The translations under genes and the position numbers were made by a program. A stretch of 29,393 bases of DNA. It comes from Sperchopsis tessellata. Taxonomy: Eukaryota > Arthropoda > Insecta > Coleoptera > Hydrophilidae. Each line of letters begins with the position of its first letter. Within the stretch, counting starts at the first letter, position 1. The stretch lies in assembly GCA_033557685.1 (NCBI GenBank), contig JAWQRN010000452.1:1-29393 (forward strand), written 5' to 3'. This document shows, in pieces, positions 9,831 through 20,425 of the stretch. The notes under the pieces were generated by a model. That model had not been told where the DNA came from, did no database searches, and saw only the letters and a list, made by a program, of their open reading frames with translations.

Positions 9831-11801
9831 AGGTTAAATTGAAATGCTACCACGTGTTCCAGTCTAGTGGCTCTAGTTAATTTTTTTGAATTGTAATTAT
9901 ACAACTTTGGTAAAGGGTAGTATATCGTATGTTATAAATATCACGATTTTGCGTCCTGAAGAAGAGTTGTACATGGAATATGTGTGTACTTTTCCTTTGT
10001 TTCGGCTATACTTTATAGGTGTTCTTTAATGATAGCTGGAATCGCTTGATGAAGTTATTTGAGTTGTGTAATGAATACATCTTCGTAATAAAACCACATT
10101 GTAGTTTTATAGTATATCCATGTTCTTCTGGGTATCCTAGAAAAGTTGGCAATCATTCTGACATTTCGTACAGTTGTTCTACTTGAATCCTATTTTCCGT
10201 CCAACTAGAGATCATAACAGTAAAATATTTAATCTAGTAAGACGTTTTATTGGCCAGTGCAGTGCATCCAGAAATAAAGTACATAGTTTAAATTTTATTC
10301 CAGAAATCATTTGACAACGAAAATGCATTGGGATGTATTGGTTAAAACAATCTCAACTGAAATAGAGTATATATCGTAACATTTCAATAATTAAATTACA
10401 ACGAAAACATATTATCAAAAACCTATACATGTGTGGGAGCTGGGCATGACATGTTATGCTGCAGTTTAATGTCAAAATGATTTGGCTTGAAGTATTTCCC
10501 TAGTGCACTTAAATCAATTTTGATCGGTAATTCAAAATTGTGTACGATCACTAAATAAAACTGCCGCTACGGAACAAATTGTATTGCGTAATAAAATGAA
10601 TTAAAACTGAAAAATCCAATTTTAATTTAACATATAGTCTGAAAAGTTATTTACAGAATATTACTTTTTTAAAGAGATTCTAGATCTCAGTATCCTCATT
10701 CAGAATCAGGTTTATGAAAGTGCATTTGGTTATAACGTTTTTTAATAAGCAGCAATTTATCGATGTTTTTTTTTTGGTCCATTGGTCTCTTTTATAAATA
10801 CTTTTGTTAGGCTGCGATGTTCAAACGTTATTCAACTCATTTTATCAACAAACTCTCGAATCTCTGTCCAATACATATTCACAGCTATTTCTTAAATAGA
10901 TTTTTTACATACGTCACAATTTAATTTCATATTTAGGTAGATATTGACAAATAATTCTTTGTTTTTTCATTTGTTTCATTTGAAATATGCCATTTTCTTA
11001 TACTTTGGAAAATACTTTTCTAAATACATGCATAAAAGTGCAGCAAACTGAAAGTATACAAAAGCCAATCACTGTAAGACTTTGAAATCTAAATTTAAAT
11101 TCAACAGTTTACACTTTTAAAAAAGTCGATACCCAAATCTAACCAATTATTTGAGGAATGAACTTTTTTAAACCTGGAATATCCATATGTTCCTTAGAAA
11201 AGTCCGCGCTACATACTTCCTCATCTCGCTCTTTTACAAACCACAAACCAATAAAATAAATGAACGGAATTTTAATAAAAGTTTCCAACAGTTGCATTTA
11301 AGTTTGTTATACAAAATTCACAGACACATTTCTCAGGAAATAGCGGAGGGGAATGCTATCACAATTTATTCTGATTTTGCTATTTTTAGCACATAAACAT
11401 GAGACATGTTCCGATATATTTTTGCATACATTGGTCACCGGTTGGTTTTTACATATTTCACGTTTGTTCGTGAAAAGTCCGTATATTTGCTTGGCAAATT
11501 CTACAATTGCCTAGGGAACAACCCATGTCTATCTCATGAATAAATCGCAAGAGGCTTATATGTTAGGTATCTATGTCAGCACCTGGAAGTTTTCTTTTTA
11601 TTTTTATTTGCAAAGATAGTTTAAAATTCCAAATAACAGCTCATTGAATACTTTTTAAAATGATGATACACCGCATAAAACCAAAGAATCTCATAAAAAA
11701 GGTATATGAGACAGCAAAATAAGAATGCATGAAAAACATGAATGGAATTTATTTATTTATTTTTTTCTCTGACAACGTAATTAGTAATTAAAATTTTGTG
11801 A
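9831..11801. other. AT-rich DNA, nothing recognised
   Basis: No recognisable gene, RNA or paired repeat. An open stretch at 11187-11396 has AT-driven composition and no family resemblance. Confidence 0.45.
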
Positions 11802-13172
11802 TCATTTTACTAATTTCTTATGCAGTTCGCGATATCCACAGGTACAATTTCTTAGCTCACGGTGGAATTTAAAGACTCGTTCAGAATTTGTGTCGTTAAC
11901 AAGAAAATGATTTTCCAATTTACTACAGATTTGCAGACCTTCTCGACAATGTCTCTTCCAATTCACTATCGTTTTCTGGATTAGATGGTATTTAATGTTA
12001 TATCAATAATATCATCATCACTTAATTATCCACAAGCAATTCGTCGACATTCTCGCTAAAGGTACCAAACCTTCTCCACCAATTTCATGCGCCAAAGTAA
12101 TAATTTCAGTTAATACTGTCGATGTTTGATTTGTTGCATTGCTTGCAACACATCCAGGCCAAGCTGCTTACCAACAGGCATTCAAAGTTTGTGGTTTTAT
12201 TTCAGCGATAGCAGATGCAACATGATTCAAACGGTCCAAAATAGACATTTGTTTCCAAACGTCAGTTACAGTCATTGACTCATTTTCTAGTTTATCCAAA
12301 ATAAATTGATAAGTGCGCTTATCGTAATATTTTTAAAAAGTAGTAATTATGCCTTCATCTAATTGCTAAATAATGCTTGTTGTTTTGGGTGGAAAAAACA
12401 CTAGCTGCACATTTACATGTTCTAAATGCTTTTAACCTGGTGCAGTATCAACAATTAACTTTAAAATCGAGCGCTTTTTCCTTCATATATTTTTTAACTT
12501 CTGGTACAAAGTAATCATTTAACCATTCTGTAAATACAGCAGTTGTCACCCAGGCCTTTTTATTAGCGATTCATTGTACCGGTAGCTTTTGTAGATCTTT
12601 GCCTTTAGCACATGTGGTCTTAGAAATTGATTTACTAGGAGGGGTTTCCCCATTCGATCTTCTGATGCATTGCTACAAACTACTCAATTATTGACTACTT
12701 TAAACCCGCTTGCTCTTTTCTGAGCCTTTGCGATATAAGTTTGACTAGACATTTTTTTCCAAAACAATTCTGTCTCGTCAGCGTTAAACATTTGATCGGG
12801 GCAATATCAACCATCTTCATTAATTTTGATTAACTTTTCAGGAATATTTTTGACTGCCTCTTCATCTGCTGATGCATCCTCACCTGTAATCTTCACCTTA
12901 TGAAATGCATTTCTTAAAAAAAAAAACAGTTTACTATACTTTGCTAGCCGAAATTTCTTTATCGGTCTGGGAAGCGAAAGTAGATGGCTTCGATTGCTTC
13001 ATATGTTCGTAAAAGCGAAGTGCTTTTTCTATAATTAAATAACCACTTATAGGAAGTTAAATCTCAATCCAAATTACAAGCGTTAACGATTTTCTTATTG
13101 CGATTTTATTCTTTTTAATGGATCTGATAGTAGATGTTATCCAATTTCTATAGATCCTCATTTTACTAAGCG
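11802..13172 (-). pseudogene. Tigger/pogo-type transposase pseudogene (TIGD1-like)
   Basis: In intact relatives this is a CENP-B-like DNA-binding transposase with a DDE_1 catalytic domain. On the minus strand the domains occur in the right order: STIRSIKKNKIAIRKS (about 13135-13085) from the first helix-turn-helix; EKALRFYEHMKQSKP then KVKITGEDASADEEAV from the CENP-B-type DNA-binding domain and linker (about 13045-12865); MFNADETELFWKKM with the first catalytic aspartate (about 12795-12745); KAWVTTAVFTEW; LIVDTAPG with the second; TSIIQQLDEGIITTFKKYYD with the third (about 12380-12320); NHVASAIAEIKPQTLNACW; and a C-terminal NDTNSERVFKFHRELRNC. All three catalytic aspartates survive, but multiple frameshifts and stops break the gene. 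Span and order match a nearly full-length Tigger1-like protein. Terminal repeats were not located. Confidence 0.9.
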
Positions 13173-14172
13173 ATCTAAACTTGCAATTTTCATTTCCAAA
13201 GAAATTGCTCCATTGGGTCAAATTTAATCTATAAAATGAAATATTAGCAAAATGTATACTTATGACGATTATTAAACGAACACTCTTACATGTACACTAC
13301 TTAAATGCGAAAATCAGAATGTACGTACTCCTTAAAAATGAGAACCACCGAAATACGCTATTGGTATATGTACATATACAACGGGGAAGCCCCAAAAGAA
13401 TTCCACCGCATAATTTCAAAACCGCAAGAAAAATATACACATAAACAAGACTCGACTGTACAATAAATCATCTACTAAAATACTTTTGAGTGGAGTGTCA
13501 TATGAAGTGAAATACTACATGATGATAGGTTTTTATGAGATAAAATATTTCTAGTGGAGTCCCTTCGATAGTAATAGCAAGTAGTTACTAGTTAGCATTG
13601 ACTCCGTTTATTTACTAATCTGTATAACCTTATTGTTGATGGCTATCATTTTATTGTCGTTTTATTGTATTGTTATATTGTTGTTGTAACGTAGTTTCAG
13701 TGTCATATCCATATAAAAAGCACTGCATATAATTCAACTTTTTTGAAATTTGTAATATGATTTCTAGTGGAACAAATTCGATTTATTTAACTATGCTTAT
13801 TAAATTATAGTTGCTTTGTCCTAATCGCAATAGATTTCGTCGCCATGTTTGAGAATGCAATTAAAATCTGCATGTGATTAAAATTTCTAATTTTTGAGCA
13901 GACCTACACGCGAAATGTTAATGAAGTCCCTCATTTACATACCACAGCAACGAAACAGAATCCATAACTCCAGAACTAGATCAAATGATGACACCAATCT
14001 GACACTTACTAGCGTGCGCGAATGCAGTTACACCGTTTATCTACAATTGCCAGTAATTGCAGGTTGTGTATGTACAACAAGTATTTCCAACGAACTATCC
14101 ATTAACTCGCAGACGAAATACATCTGCAGAAGATGGTCGAGTGAATGATGTTATTGGCTCTGCTCCAGAAGA
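13173..14172. other. AT-rich DNA, nothing recognised
   Basis: It should hold the 5' end of the Tigger-like element, whose terminal repeat I could not see. An 84-codon open stretch at 13894-14148 has no recognisable similarity on either strand. Confidence 0.4.
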
Positions 14173-14848
14173 ATGAGAAGAACCGTAAAATATGTTGCAT
14201 GCACACAGCAACTTCCTAATTTAGTAGGACAATTACGATTACTATCAACAAGTATCACAACCCCACATACAAATTGCGTGGTTACGAAGTGGTAAATGAA
14301 AATCCCGTTGTTTGTATGGTTAATCCAAAGGACGCACACCCAGGTGACACATTCTAGTTAACGATGTTTTGTAACTAAATTCCTATACAGAGATAGGTCT
14401 TGGTGGAATTAAGAACTAGTTTATTTTTGGGAAACCAATCATTTAATTTACAAAGTAAACTTCAGCTATAGGCTCTACTTAATTTTACAATGCAAACTTC
14501 TGTAGTTTTGTTTCTGAGCCGGAAATATCAGAGTTTGGAATATTTTGAATGTTTACTAAAGAGTCTAATGTACATACCAAATACAAAAAAATCCATATGA
14601 TGGGTATATTGTATATCCAACCGATACTCATTGATGCCCCCGCCAATTCACTTATAATGACGCGCCTGAACTCTTAAAATGTAAGGTCGTATTTATTTCG
14701 AAAATAGTCATTCGAAAGGGAGCCAAATAACATTGTGGCAAAATTGGCTACGCTTGAAATAGCGTAAGAAAAACACGAACAGAAGCTTGCAGATTCTGAT
14801 CCAGAGAAGCCTTTACTAAAAAATTGTACTGGTAGAGATTATCCATAA
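14173..14848 (+). pseudogene. Unidentified coding-like fragments with a mitochondrial-presequence look
   Basis: From ATG 14173 the frame begins MRRTVKYVACTQQLPNL and continues VGQLRLLSTSITTP before drifting to a stop at 14293. The basic, hydroxyl-rich start with RLLSTS resembles a mitochondrial import signal. An overlapping frame from 14268 to the stop at 14355-14357 reads YKLRGYEVVNENPVVCMVNP then KDAHPGDTF, which has protein-like rather than AT-random composition and could continue the first segment after a one- or two-base shift. A third piece at 14726-14848 reads NNIVAKLATLEIA, one internal stop, then EKHEQKLADSDPEKPLLKNC and TGRDYP before its stop. I do not recognise the gene. It could be a decayed copy of a nuclear gene for a mitochondrial protein. 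No splice sites, poly-A tail or flanking duplication were established. Confidence 0.35.
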
Positions 14849-15228
14849 TTGATAGGAAAAGTATTGGAAATGATCAAACTCAGAATTATAAAAATTAATA
14901 TCTGGTTTTATTTGGAGAATATTTTAAAATTATTTTTGTGTATACCTGTTGTTCGGGTTTTCCTGTGCATAACTCGTATTCGTTATTTTAAACATAATAC
15001 TCCATATATTATTACAGTTTTCAATAGTCCATAAGTTACAAGGCTGTCTGTGTTATCTGAAATTACCAGTTTTCAATATATTTGTGATTATTTTAAAACA
15101 ATTTTTGCAGTTAGTATTTGAAATGATTCTACTTGTTTTAGTTTTCGAAATTATGAAACATAGTGGTAATCAAGTAGCTAATACTACCAAGGATCGTTGT
15201 TTTTAAGGTGACAACTCACCTCTCAATG

Positions 15229-16498
15229 CCCTATATATTTTTACTTCATGTTCTACCTCTTCTACTATTATTTATTAAGCATGTGCTATACTTATTTATC
15301 ATAATTTTAAATTCCAATAAGATGGCAACGGCCAGACTAGCAGGTAAAATAACAAACTGAAAAATTATTTATAAATAATTTTTTATATACCCTCCCTTTC
15401 GAGGTATACACAATTGATCTATTCTTGTAAAATATCTGTTCACTCGTCTAAGCACATCAATATTTTAAATCGCATTAGTATTTATAATTTTCTTCTTTTG
15501 TTTTTGGAGGTATTTCATAAACTTTTTTTTTAGAATCCCCGCAAAAAGTAGTCTCTTTTAGACAAATGTGGAGACTTATAAGGCTATGTTATTAGCCCTC
15601 CTTTATCGATCACTTGTCCGGAAAGCGATGATGTAAATAATGTCAAACTAAAACATAGCAGTGGACTGAAACCACATCCGTCTTAAAGTGTTAATATGAA
15701 GGGACAGAAATAGTTTTTACCATTAACGTTTTCTTCATACCCATCTATTTTGTGTCCATTTATACTGATGGCCTATAAGGCGTTTAAAATGTGTGTTTTA
15801 TGTGTGGTAGTGACTGTGCCATGAAATACCTATTGTTCTGGAGGGTAGCCAAATCGGAAAAGAGAACAATTAAAAAATTCTGGATCTTCTAAAATCCTGG
15901 TATTAGCCCACTGGCAAACATTTAGGTTGTTAAGCATGTCAATATTATATAGTTCTTGTACTAATTGTACACGTTATATGGGTGGTACTGAATTTTTTTA
16001 CAAATCTAGTTGGCGTTCCAGTTGTCTAACAGATTCTTGAGAATTTACAATAACATTTCTTAGGACGAAAAACATATTTTTTTTATTGGTTGCAGTTTTA
16101 CTCCTTTCCATTTTTTCATAGTTAACAGAGGCGGTTGCTGCAAATCTGTCTAGGAGCTTCCGAATAACACATTCATCCGGGTGTAGTACGACATGATACT
16201 TTTGGGGTAATTTCTTGATGTTCTGTATACACCATGTGTATCGATTATCTTTTGAATAATTCATATTTCACCAGAAAACTGTAACAAACCTGTACTAATT
16301 TTTGACTTATTTCAGAAAGTCATTCAAGTATATGTAGTTGATCTCAGAATATTTTATTATTTTACCGTGGCTAACTTATGGATTTTTATCTTTAAAATAA
16401 AATATAACTGAAAAACTATAATAGATAAGTATAGCACATGCTTAATATGTAGTGATAAATACTAAAAGAAGTATAACATGGTGTAAAAATATGTACGG
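15229..16498 (-). mobile_element. Tc1/mariner (IS630-like) transposon with long terminal inverted repeats
   Basis: The ends are inverted copies over about 90-100 bases. TTAAGCATGTGCTATACTTA at 15275-15294 is exactly complementary to 16426-16445. Outside it CCCTATATATTTTTAC on the left matches CCGTACATATTTTTAC from the right, with gaps between. The right end abuts TA (16499-16500) and the left abuts TG (15227-15228), probably a mutated TA duplication. The element is 1270 bp and encloses a decayed transposase on the minus strand, as expected for a once-autonomous copy. The long repeats set it apart from the related element at 22289-23522. Confidence 0.85.
15490..16264 (-). pseudogene. IS630/Tc1-like transposase pseudogene with DUF4817-type helix-turn-helix
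   Basis: An open N-terminal stretch of 88 codons (16264 to 15998) contains LLDRFAATASVNYEKMERSK and NSQESVRQLERQLDL, matching the pattern KLLxRFxETGSVxDxxRSGRP and the SxRxxxxxLxLS segment of DUF4817-type DNA-binding domains. Downstream pieces in other frames are RVQLVQELYNIDMLNN (about 15970-15920), QWANTRILEDPEFF (SDEAHFHLNG should follow but is lost), a degraded NGHKIDGYEEN, then FPDK and PHLSKRDYFLRGF, resembling PDLTPLDFFLWG near the last catalytic acid, and KVYEIPPKTK near the end. The order is that of insect IS630-like transposases. Catalytic acids are mostly gone and frames are broken, so it is inactive. Confidence 0.8.
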
Positions 16499-18699
16499 TA
16501 TTCCATTTTAAAAATAGTAAAATTTTAAAATAGTTTATACATTTTTGGCATGAAATTTATTTGAGGGCTATTTCTTACTTGGATATTATGTATTAAAAAA
16601 AACTTTAAGTAAATAGAGTATTTAATTTATAAAATTGTCACACATTTATGTGAATACATAACATTGTATATCGGTAATTATACATATCTGATATTTAGTT
16701 ACAAAATGTTAATAACATATGTAAATTTAATCAGTATGTTATTTGCAACAAATAGTCTTCAAAAGTATTTAAGGAACACTAAATAAACATAATAAATGTG
16801 TGCCGCAAATCAACTTTTGCCTACAGATACCTATCCAATGGATATAACTTATCAGATATCAAATGGTTAATAAGACGTTTAAGGAAGCCACGTATCATTG
16901 TCAAAAACACCTCTCAGATGTAAATTTCCGCTCTCTGTCGTTCGTTTATGGATTTGACAGGCAAAATCGTACTTATTCTTAAAAAAATTGACATCAAAAC
17001 GGTATTTTCTTCTTTTTTCAAAAATATTACAAATTCTCCCCTCTACAAAAGATATCCCGCAGTTAAATGAATGTGATTATCAGGTAAATAACAGAACTTT
17101 CCAAAATTCCCTGTAGTCAGAGAATGATAGCAGATAATTTCTATTTTCGCTATATTAATTTTCTCACAATGAATAGTTATTTTCCATTTAACTCTATTTT
17201 TAATAGAGTTTTCTATTGCCTTTCATGGAAAATTACACACATGCATTAACCTAGAGTATATGAACGACAAATTTGGTGTTGTAATAGTAATATCTGGATA
17301 GTGCTCATTAATAAGCAAACTATACATAAGCTACATTGACACCTTTTGAAACTATAGTATTTGCCAATAAATTATTGTAAATTGGATAAAAACTAGATAA
17401 TAATCACCAAACTATGATTATAATTATTATATATCAACATGTCACCAAACAAATTGTATTCGCAATGCCATAATATATCAAATATATTATTACCGTACAT
17501 ATAGACGAAATCCATACTATTTGTCTTAGTCTGGTATTAAACCGTCAGTAGCCAACATAATGATATATACTTTTCTTCTTGCTACGGTGGCCATATTGGC
17601 TACATCATATACTCCATATTTACTGTGTACATCTAAAATACATTTGAATCATTGAAATCCTTTTTTCGGAAAAAAAAATGTTTACTCAAGTTGCGGAGTA
17701 ACGCAAGTACAAAAGTCAAAATGGGTATTCAATTTATGATCATAATTAACTACCATACTGCTTATACAACTCTAAGCAATACGGAACGGTAACAAGTAAA
17801 TTGGCTACATAAATGTCCATGGGCCAAAAAGAGCAAGAGAGATTTAAAGGAAACGTGTATCATAAATTCAAACTAGTTGAATTTGAATTGAATAAAGTCA
17901 AGCTTGGTTAACAATTTAAATTTTTTTGCATTCGATTAAGATACCGCATTTGCTAACCTATGTGTATTAGACTTTTGTGGGTAGATAACAGAAAAAGGAA
18001 GATAAAAGTAGGTCATTGGCCAGACATTCATTTTTATCATTAATTACCTTCTTGACTTGAAGAATTTACTATTTGTACAGCCTCTAACAATTGTAAATAT
18101 TTAATAAAGAAACCTACTTAGCATTCCTAAATTAAACAACAAATACATGTGCCGTAAGTTTGTAAGCGTTCTCTTTTCCATAACATACCATAATACTACA
18201 ATCGTAAGTTCATCTCTCCTTTTTTAACCATGTGAACCCCTCATCTTAAACGATTCAATTCGATCTCATAACTAGGGTGCTATTTTCGGGGACTTAAAAC
18301 GAGGGTTGGGTCAATTATGAGAACAATGCGATTAGAAAGCGGTTATTCTAAACTAACCAATGAGTTAGCATGAGAACATTAATTTTACATTATCGCCAAT
18401 TATAAGCCAGTGGCAACATGTCTAGGACGAAACATCTTTTTTTTAATGGGATCTTACACGGCGAGCTTGGGCAAGTTACAGCTTGGGAAAGACTAGATAA
18501 ACCTAGTGTTACGTGCTTATGGATTGGGACTAGCGAATTTTTCTCTAGAGCATGGTTGAAATTTCAATCTCCAAACGTCCGGTATGGAACTGTTATGTAA
18601 ATGTAAACCAACCTTTAACATTCATGTCATTTTGACAAACAATGCATTTATTTCATCTGGTTTTCCGGGAGATAATTTTGTGCAGGTGGTCTTTGTTGC
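16499..18699. other. Very AT-rich DNA, nothing recognised
   Basis: No coding, RNA or paired-repeat features recognised. A 60-codon open stretch at 18418-18600 is less AT-biased but resembles no family I know. Confidence 0.45.
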
Positions 18700-18733
18700 C
18701 AACGTTTCGTCCACCGTAACTAGTACTCCTGAG
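18700..18733 (-). other. Second hammerhead-like motif (Penelope-like or related)
   Basis: The minus strand reads CTCAGGAGTACTAG, TTACGG, TGGACGAAACGTT. CTCAGGA stands where the hammerhead core CTGATGA would be, GTAC and GGAC can partly pair as stem II, and GAAAC follows directly. This spacing is the one seen in Penelope-like and related insect repeats. The core has substitutions, so catalysis is doubtful. No reverse transcriptase or endonuclease remnant was seen next to it. A short tandem array begins at the same place. Confidence 0.45.
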
Positions 18734-18840
18734 AGCCACATGCCAGTCTATACTTAGCACTTTTTAGAGCTACATGGTAATCTACACGTAGCACTTTTAT
18801 GACCTACATGGTAATCAACACCTAGCACTAAGAGCTACAT
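18730..18840. repeat. Short tandem array, unit about 33-35 bp
   Basis: Roughly three and a half copies of AGAGCTACATGGTAATCTAC followed by ACGTAGCACTTTT. Variants include GAGAGCCACATGCCAGTCTA, TGACCTACATGGTAATCAAC and the final AAGAGCTACAT. Copies differ by several bases and the third is shortened. Confidence 0.85.
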
Positions 18841-18845
18841 TCCTT

Positions 18846-18892
18846 TATAATGTATATACATATATGTGTATGTGTGCTTGTGTGTGTGTATT
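18846..18892. repeat. TA/TG dinucleotide-rich microsatellite
   Basis: An imperfect alternating purine-pyrimidine tract passing from TATATACATATATG to TGTGTATGTGTG and TGTGTGTGTG. It directly follows the 35-bp array. Confidence 0.85.
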
Positions 18893-20204
18893 TATTTAAA
18901 ATTGAATTTTGTTGAAAATTGTTCCATTTAAAGTCAGCTTTTACGCCATCTAATATTCTAAAGTTGCTGTATTTAGGAAATAAATTGAATTTTCAACTAT
19001 CAAAGTACATCTGCACAGAGTGCCAATTTTAAGAGTCAACGAACCAGAACAGGTATGCTCTCCATTCCACAGTAAAACATTATAGTGAAATGCAAAAAGA
19101 AACCACTTTACATATTTAGAGTCGCTGCATTATTCATTCCCTGAAAATTCACGACGTTCCTGACCTTCGCGTAAACATCGATTTTTTATCTAAACAACTA
19201 TTTTGATAACATTCGTTAGGATTTATAAACTACCGTGTTGCACGAAGGCTATTTCAGGGTCATTTTTCCAGACTTATCAACGGAAATACTATATAAAAGG
19301 CGGTAATAACTGGAAGATTAATAGCACTGACCTAGGTTCTAGGACATAATGTTCGCAAGATTACATTTTTTAAACATATTTGAAGATTTTTGAAACCTAA
19401 CTAAAAGAACACAAATATTTGCTCATTTCGCTGAATATTATACTAAACTTGTCATATAAAGGGCCAAATATATTCCATTTGGATAAAATTGTTATATTTG
19501 AGATTGCAAGGGCAAATTTTGTGTTAGGCTCATCAGTATTATTTTTAAACATTTAAAAAACATGGATGCAATATATGGTCCCTGCTGTACACAAAATATT
19601 TCCAAATTATATTCATTTATCAACGTATTCACCAGTTATGTCGGCGATTATTGATTTATGTGGTGCAAAAACAAGTACTGTGGAATCTGGAAGGCTTTAG
19701 CCTATGAACTAATAATCCCGTATATATGTTTGCGTGGACTTTTTGTGTTACTTTATAACTTTAATGTAATATATAACATAAAAATAAATATTTTCTTAAC
19801 TAAAAATTCGCACAGAAAGAAACTCTTTCGACGACCGACGGTAAGACACCCACTGACCTAATTTGCGCCTAATGGACACTCGCTGCCGAATTCAAATAAA
19901 ATAGTTTTACTGGCTGAATTGCGAACTTATCAGATTATGGAATGACACAAAACGCGGCCTTCTTACTTATGATTATCAGCAGGTCAGAAGTATGCATGTT
20001 CAATTTAACAAAACTATATTATTATGTTTATTGGGTACATTTGGGTATGTGTAGTATGCGTACAATAAATATGAGTTCGAGTACCTTTTCAGCTCGCAAG
20101 TCTTGTTGAATGATGCAGTTTTCAAGAATGATTGCTTAGTTAGTTACAAACATGTATACTTTATAAGTTCTAAAATACTAATATGTTTTTCTCTATTGTT
20201 TCAG
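18893..20204 (+). other. Intron upstream of the HIF exon, 3' part
   Basis: No exon or transposon recognised. The last bases, TTTTTCTCTATTGTTTCAG (20186-20204), form a pyrimidine-rich tract and AG acceptor. The intron probably starts before the window, since no upstream HIF exon (bHLH, PAS-A, PAS-B) was recognised. Confidence 0.6.
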
Positions 20205-20425
20205 TGTTGAAAGATGAGCCAGATGACTTAACTCATCTTGCACCAGTTGCCGGTGACGTTTGCGTACCTCTTGAGGATCACCCTTTTCTGTCAGACATGT
20301 TAGACGATTTCTTACTTAGAGACGGATTATGTCCGTTATTGACAGACGAACCTACAGATCCTTTTATCTCATACAGAAGCTCATATGATCCTTCCCCACA
20401 ATTGCTATCACCTAATTTATCAAAG
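20205..20425 (+). CDS. HIF1A: Internal exon of hypoxia-inducible factor alpha with the N-terminal oxygen-degradation motif
   Basis: HIF-alpha (sima in flies) is the oxygen-labile bHLH-PAS transcription factor that acts in the nucleus with ARNT/tango. This exon encodes 73 full codons. Residues 3-16 read DEPDDLTHLAPVAG, very close to human HIF1A around Pro402 (EPDALTLLAPAAGD); LxxLAP is the target of EGLN/PHD prolyl hydroxylases, leading to VHL-dependent degradation. The acceptor proline is codon 20243-20245. An acidic, hydrophobic stretch PFLSDMLDDFLLRDGLCPLL follows, then a Ser/Pro-rich end. The exon starts after the first base of a codon (phase 1), follows TTTCAG, and ends with AAG before GTAATT in phase 0. 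At 221 bp it is not a multiple of three, so skipping would shift the frame. The bHLH, PAS and C-terminal domains lie outside the window or in unrecognised exons. An intronic ATG at 20183 is not its start. Confidence 0.88.

Noticed and set aside
13894..14148. 84-codon open stretch
   Set aside because: No similarity recognised on either strand and no start context or splice evidence.
20183..20204. ATG upstream of the HIF exon as a start codon
   Set aside because: These bases form the pyrimidine tract and AG acceptor. The match to HIF begins after the splice point.
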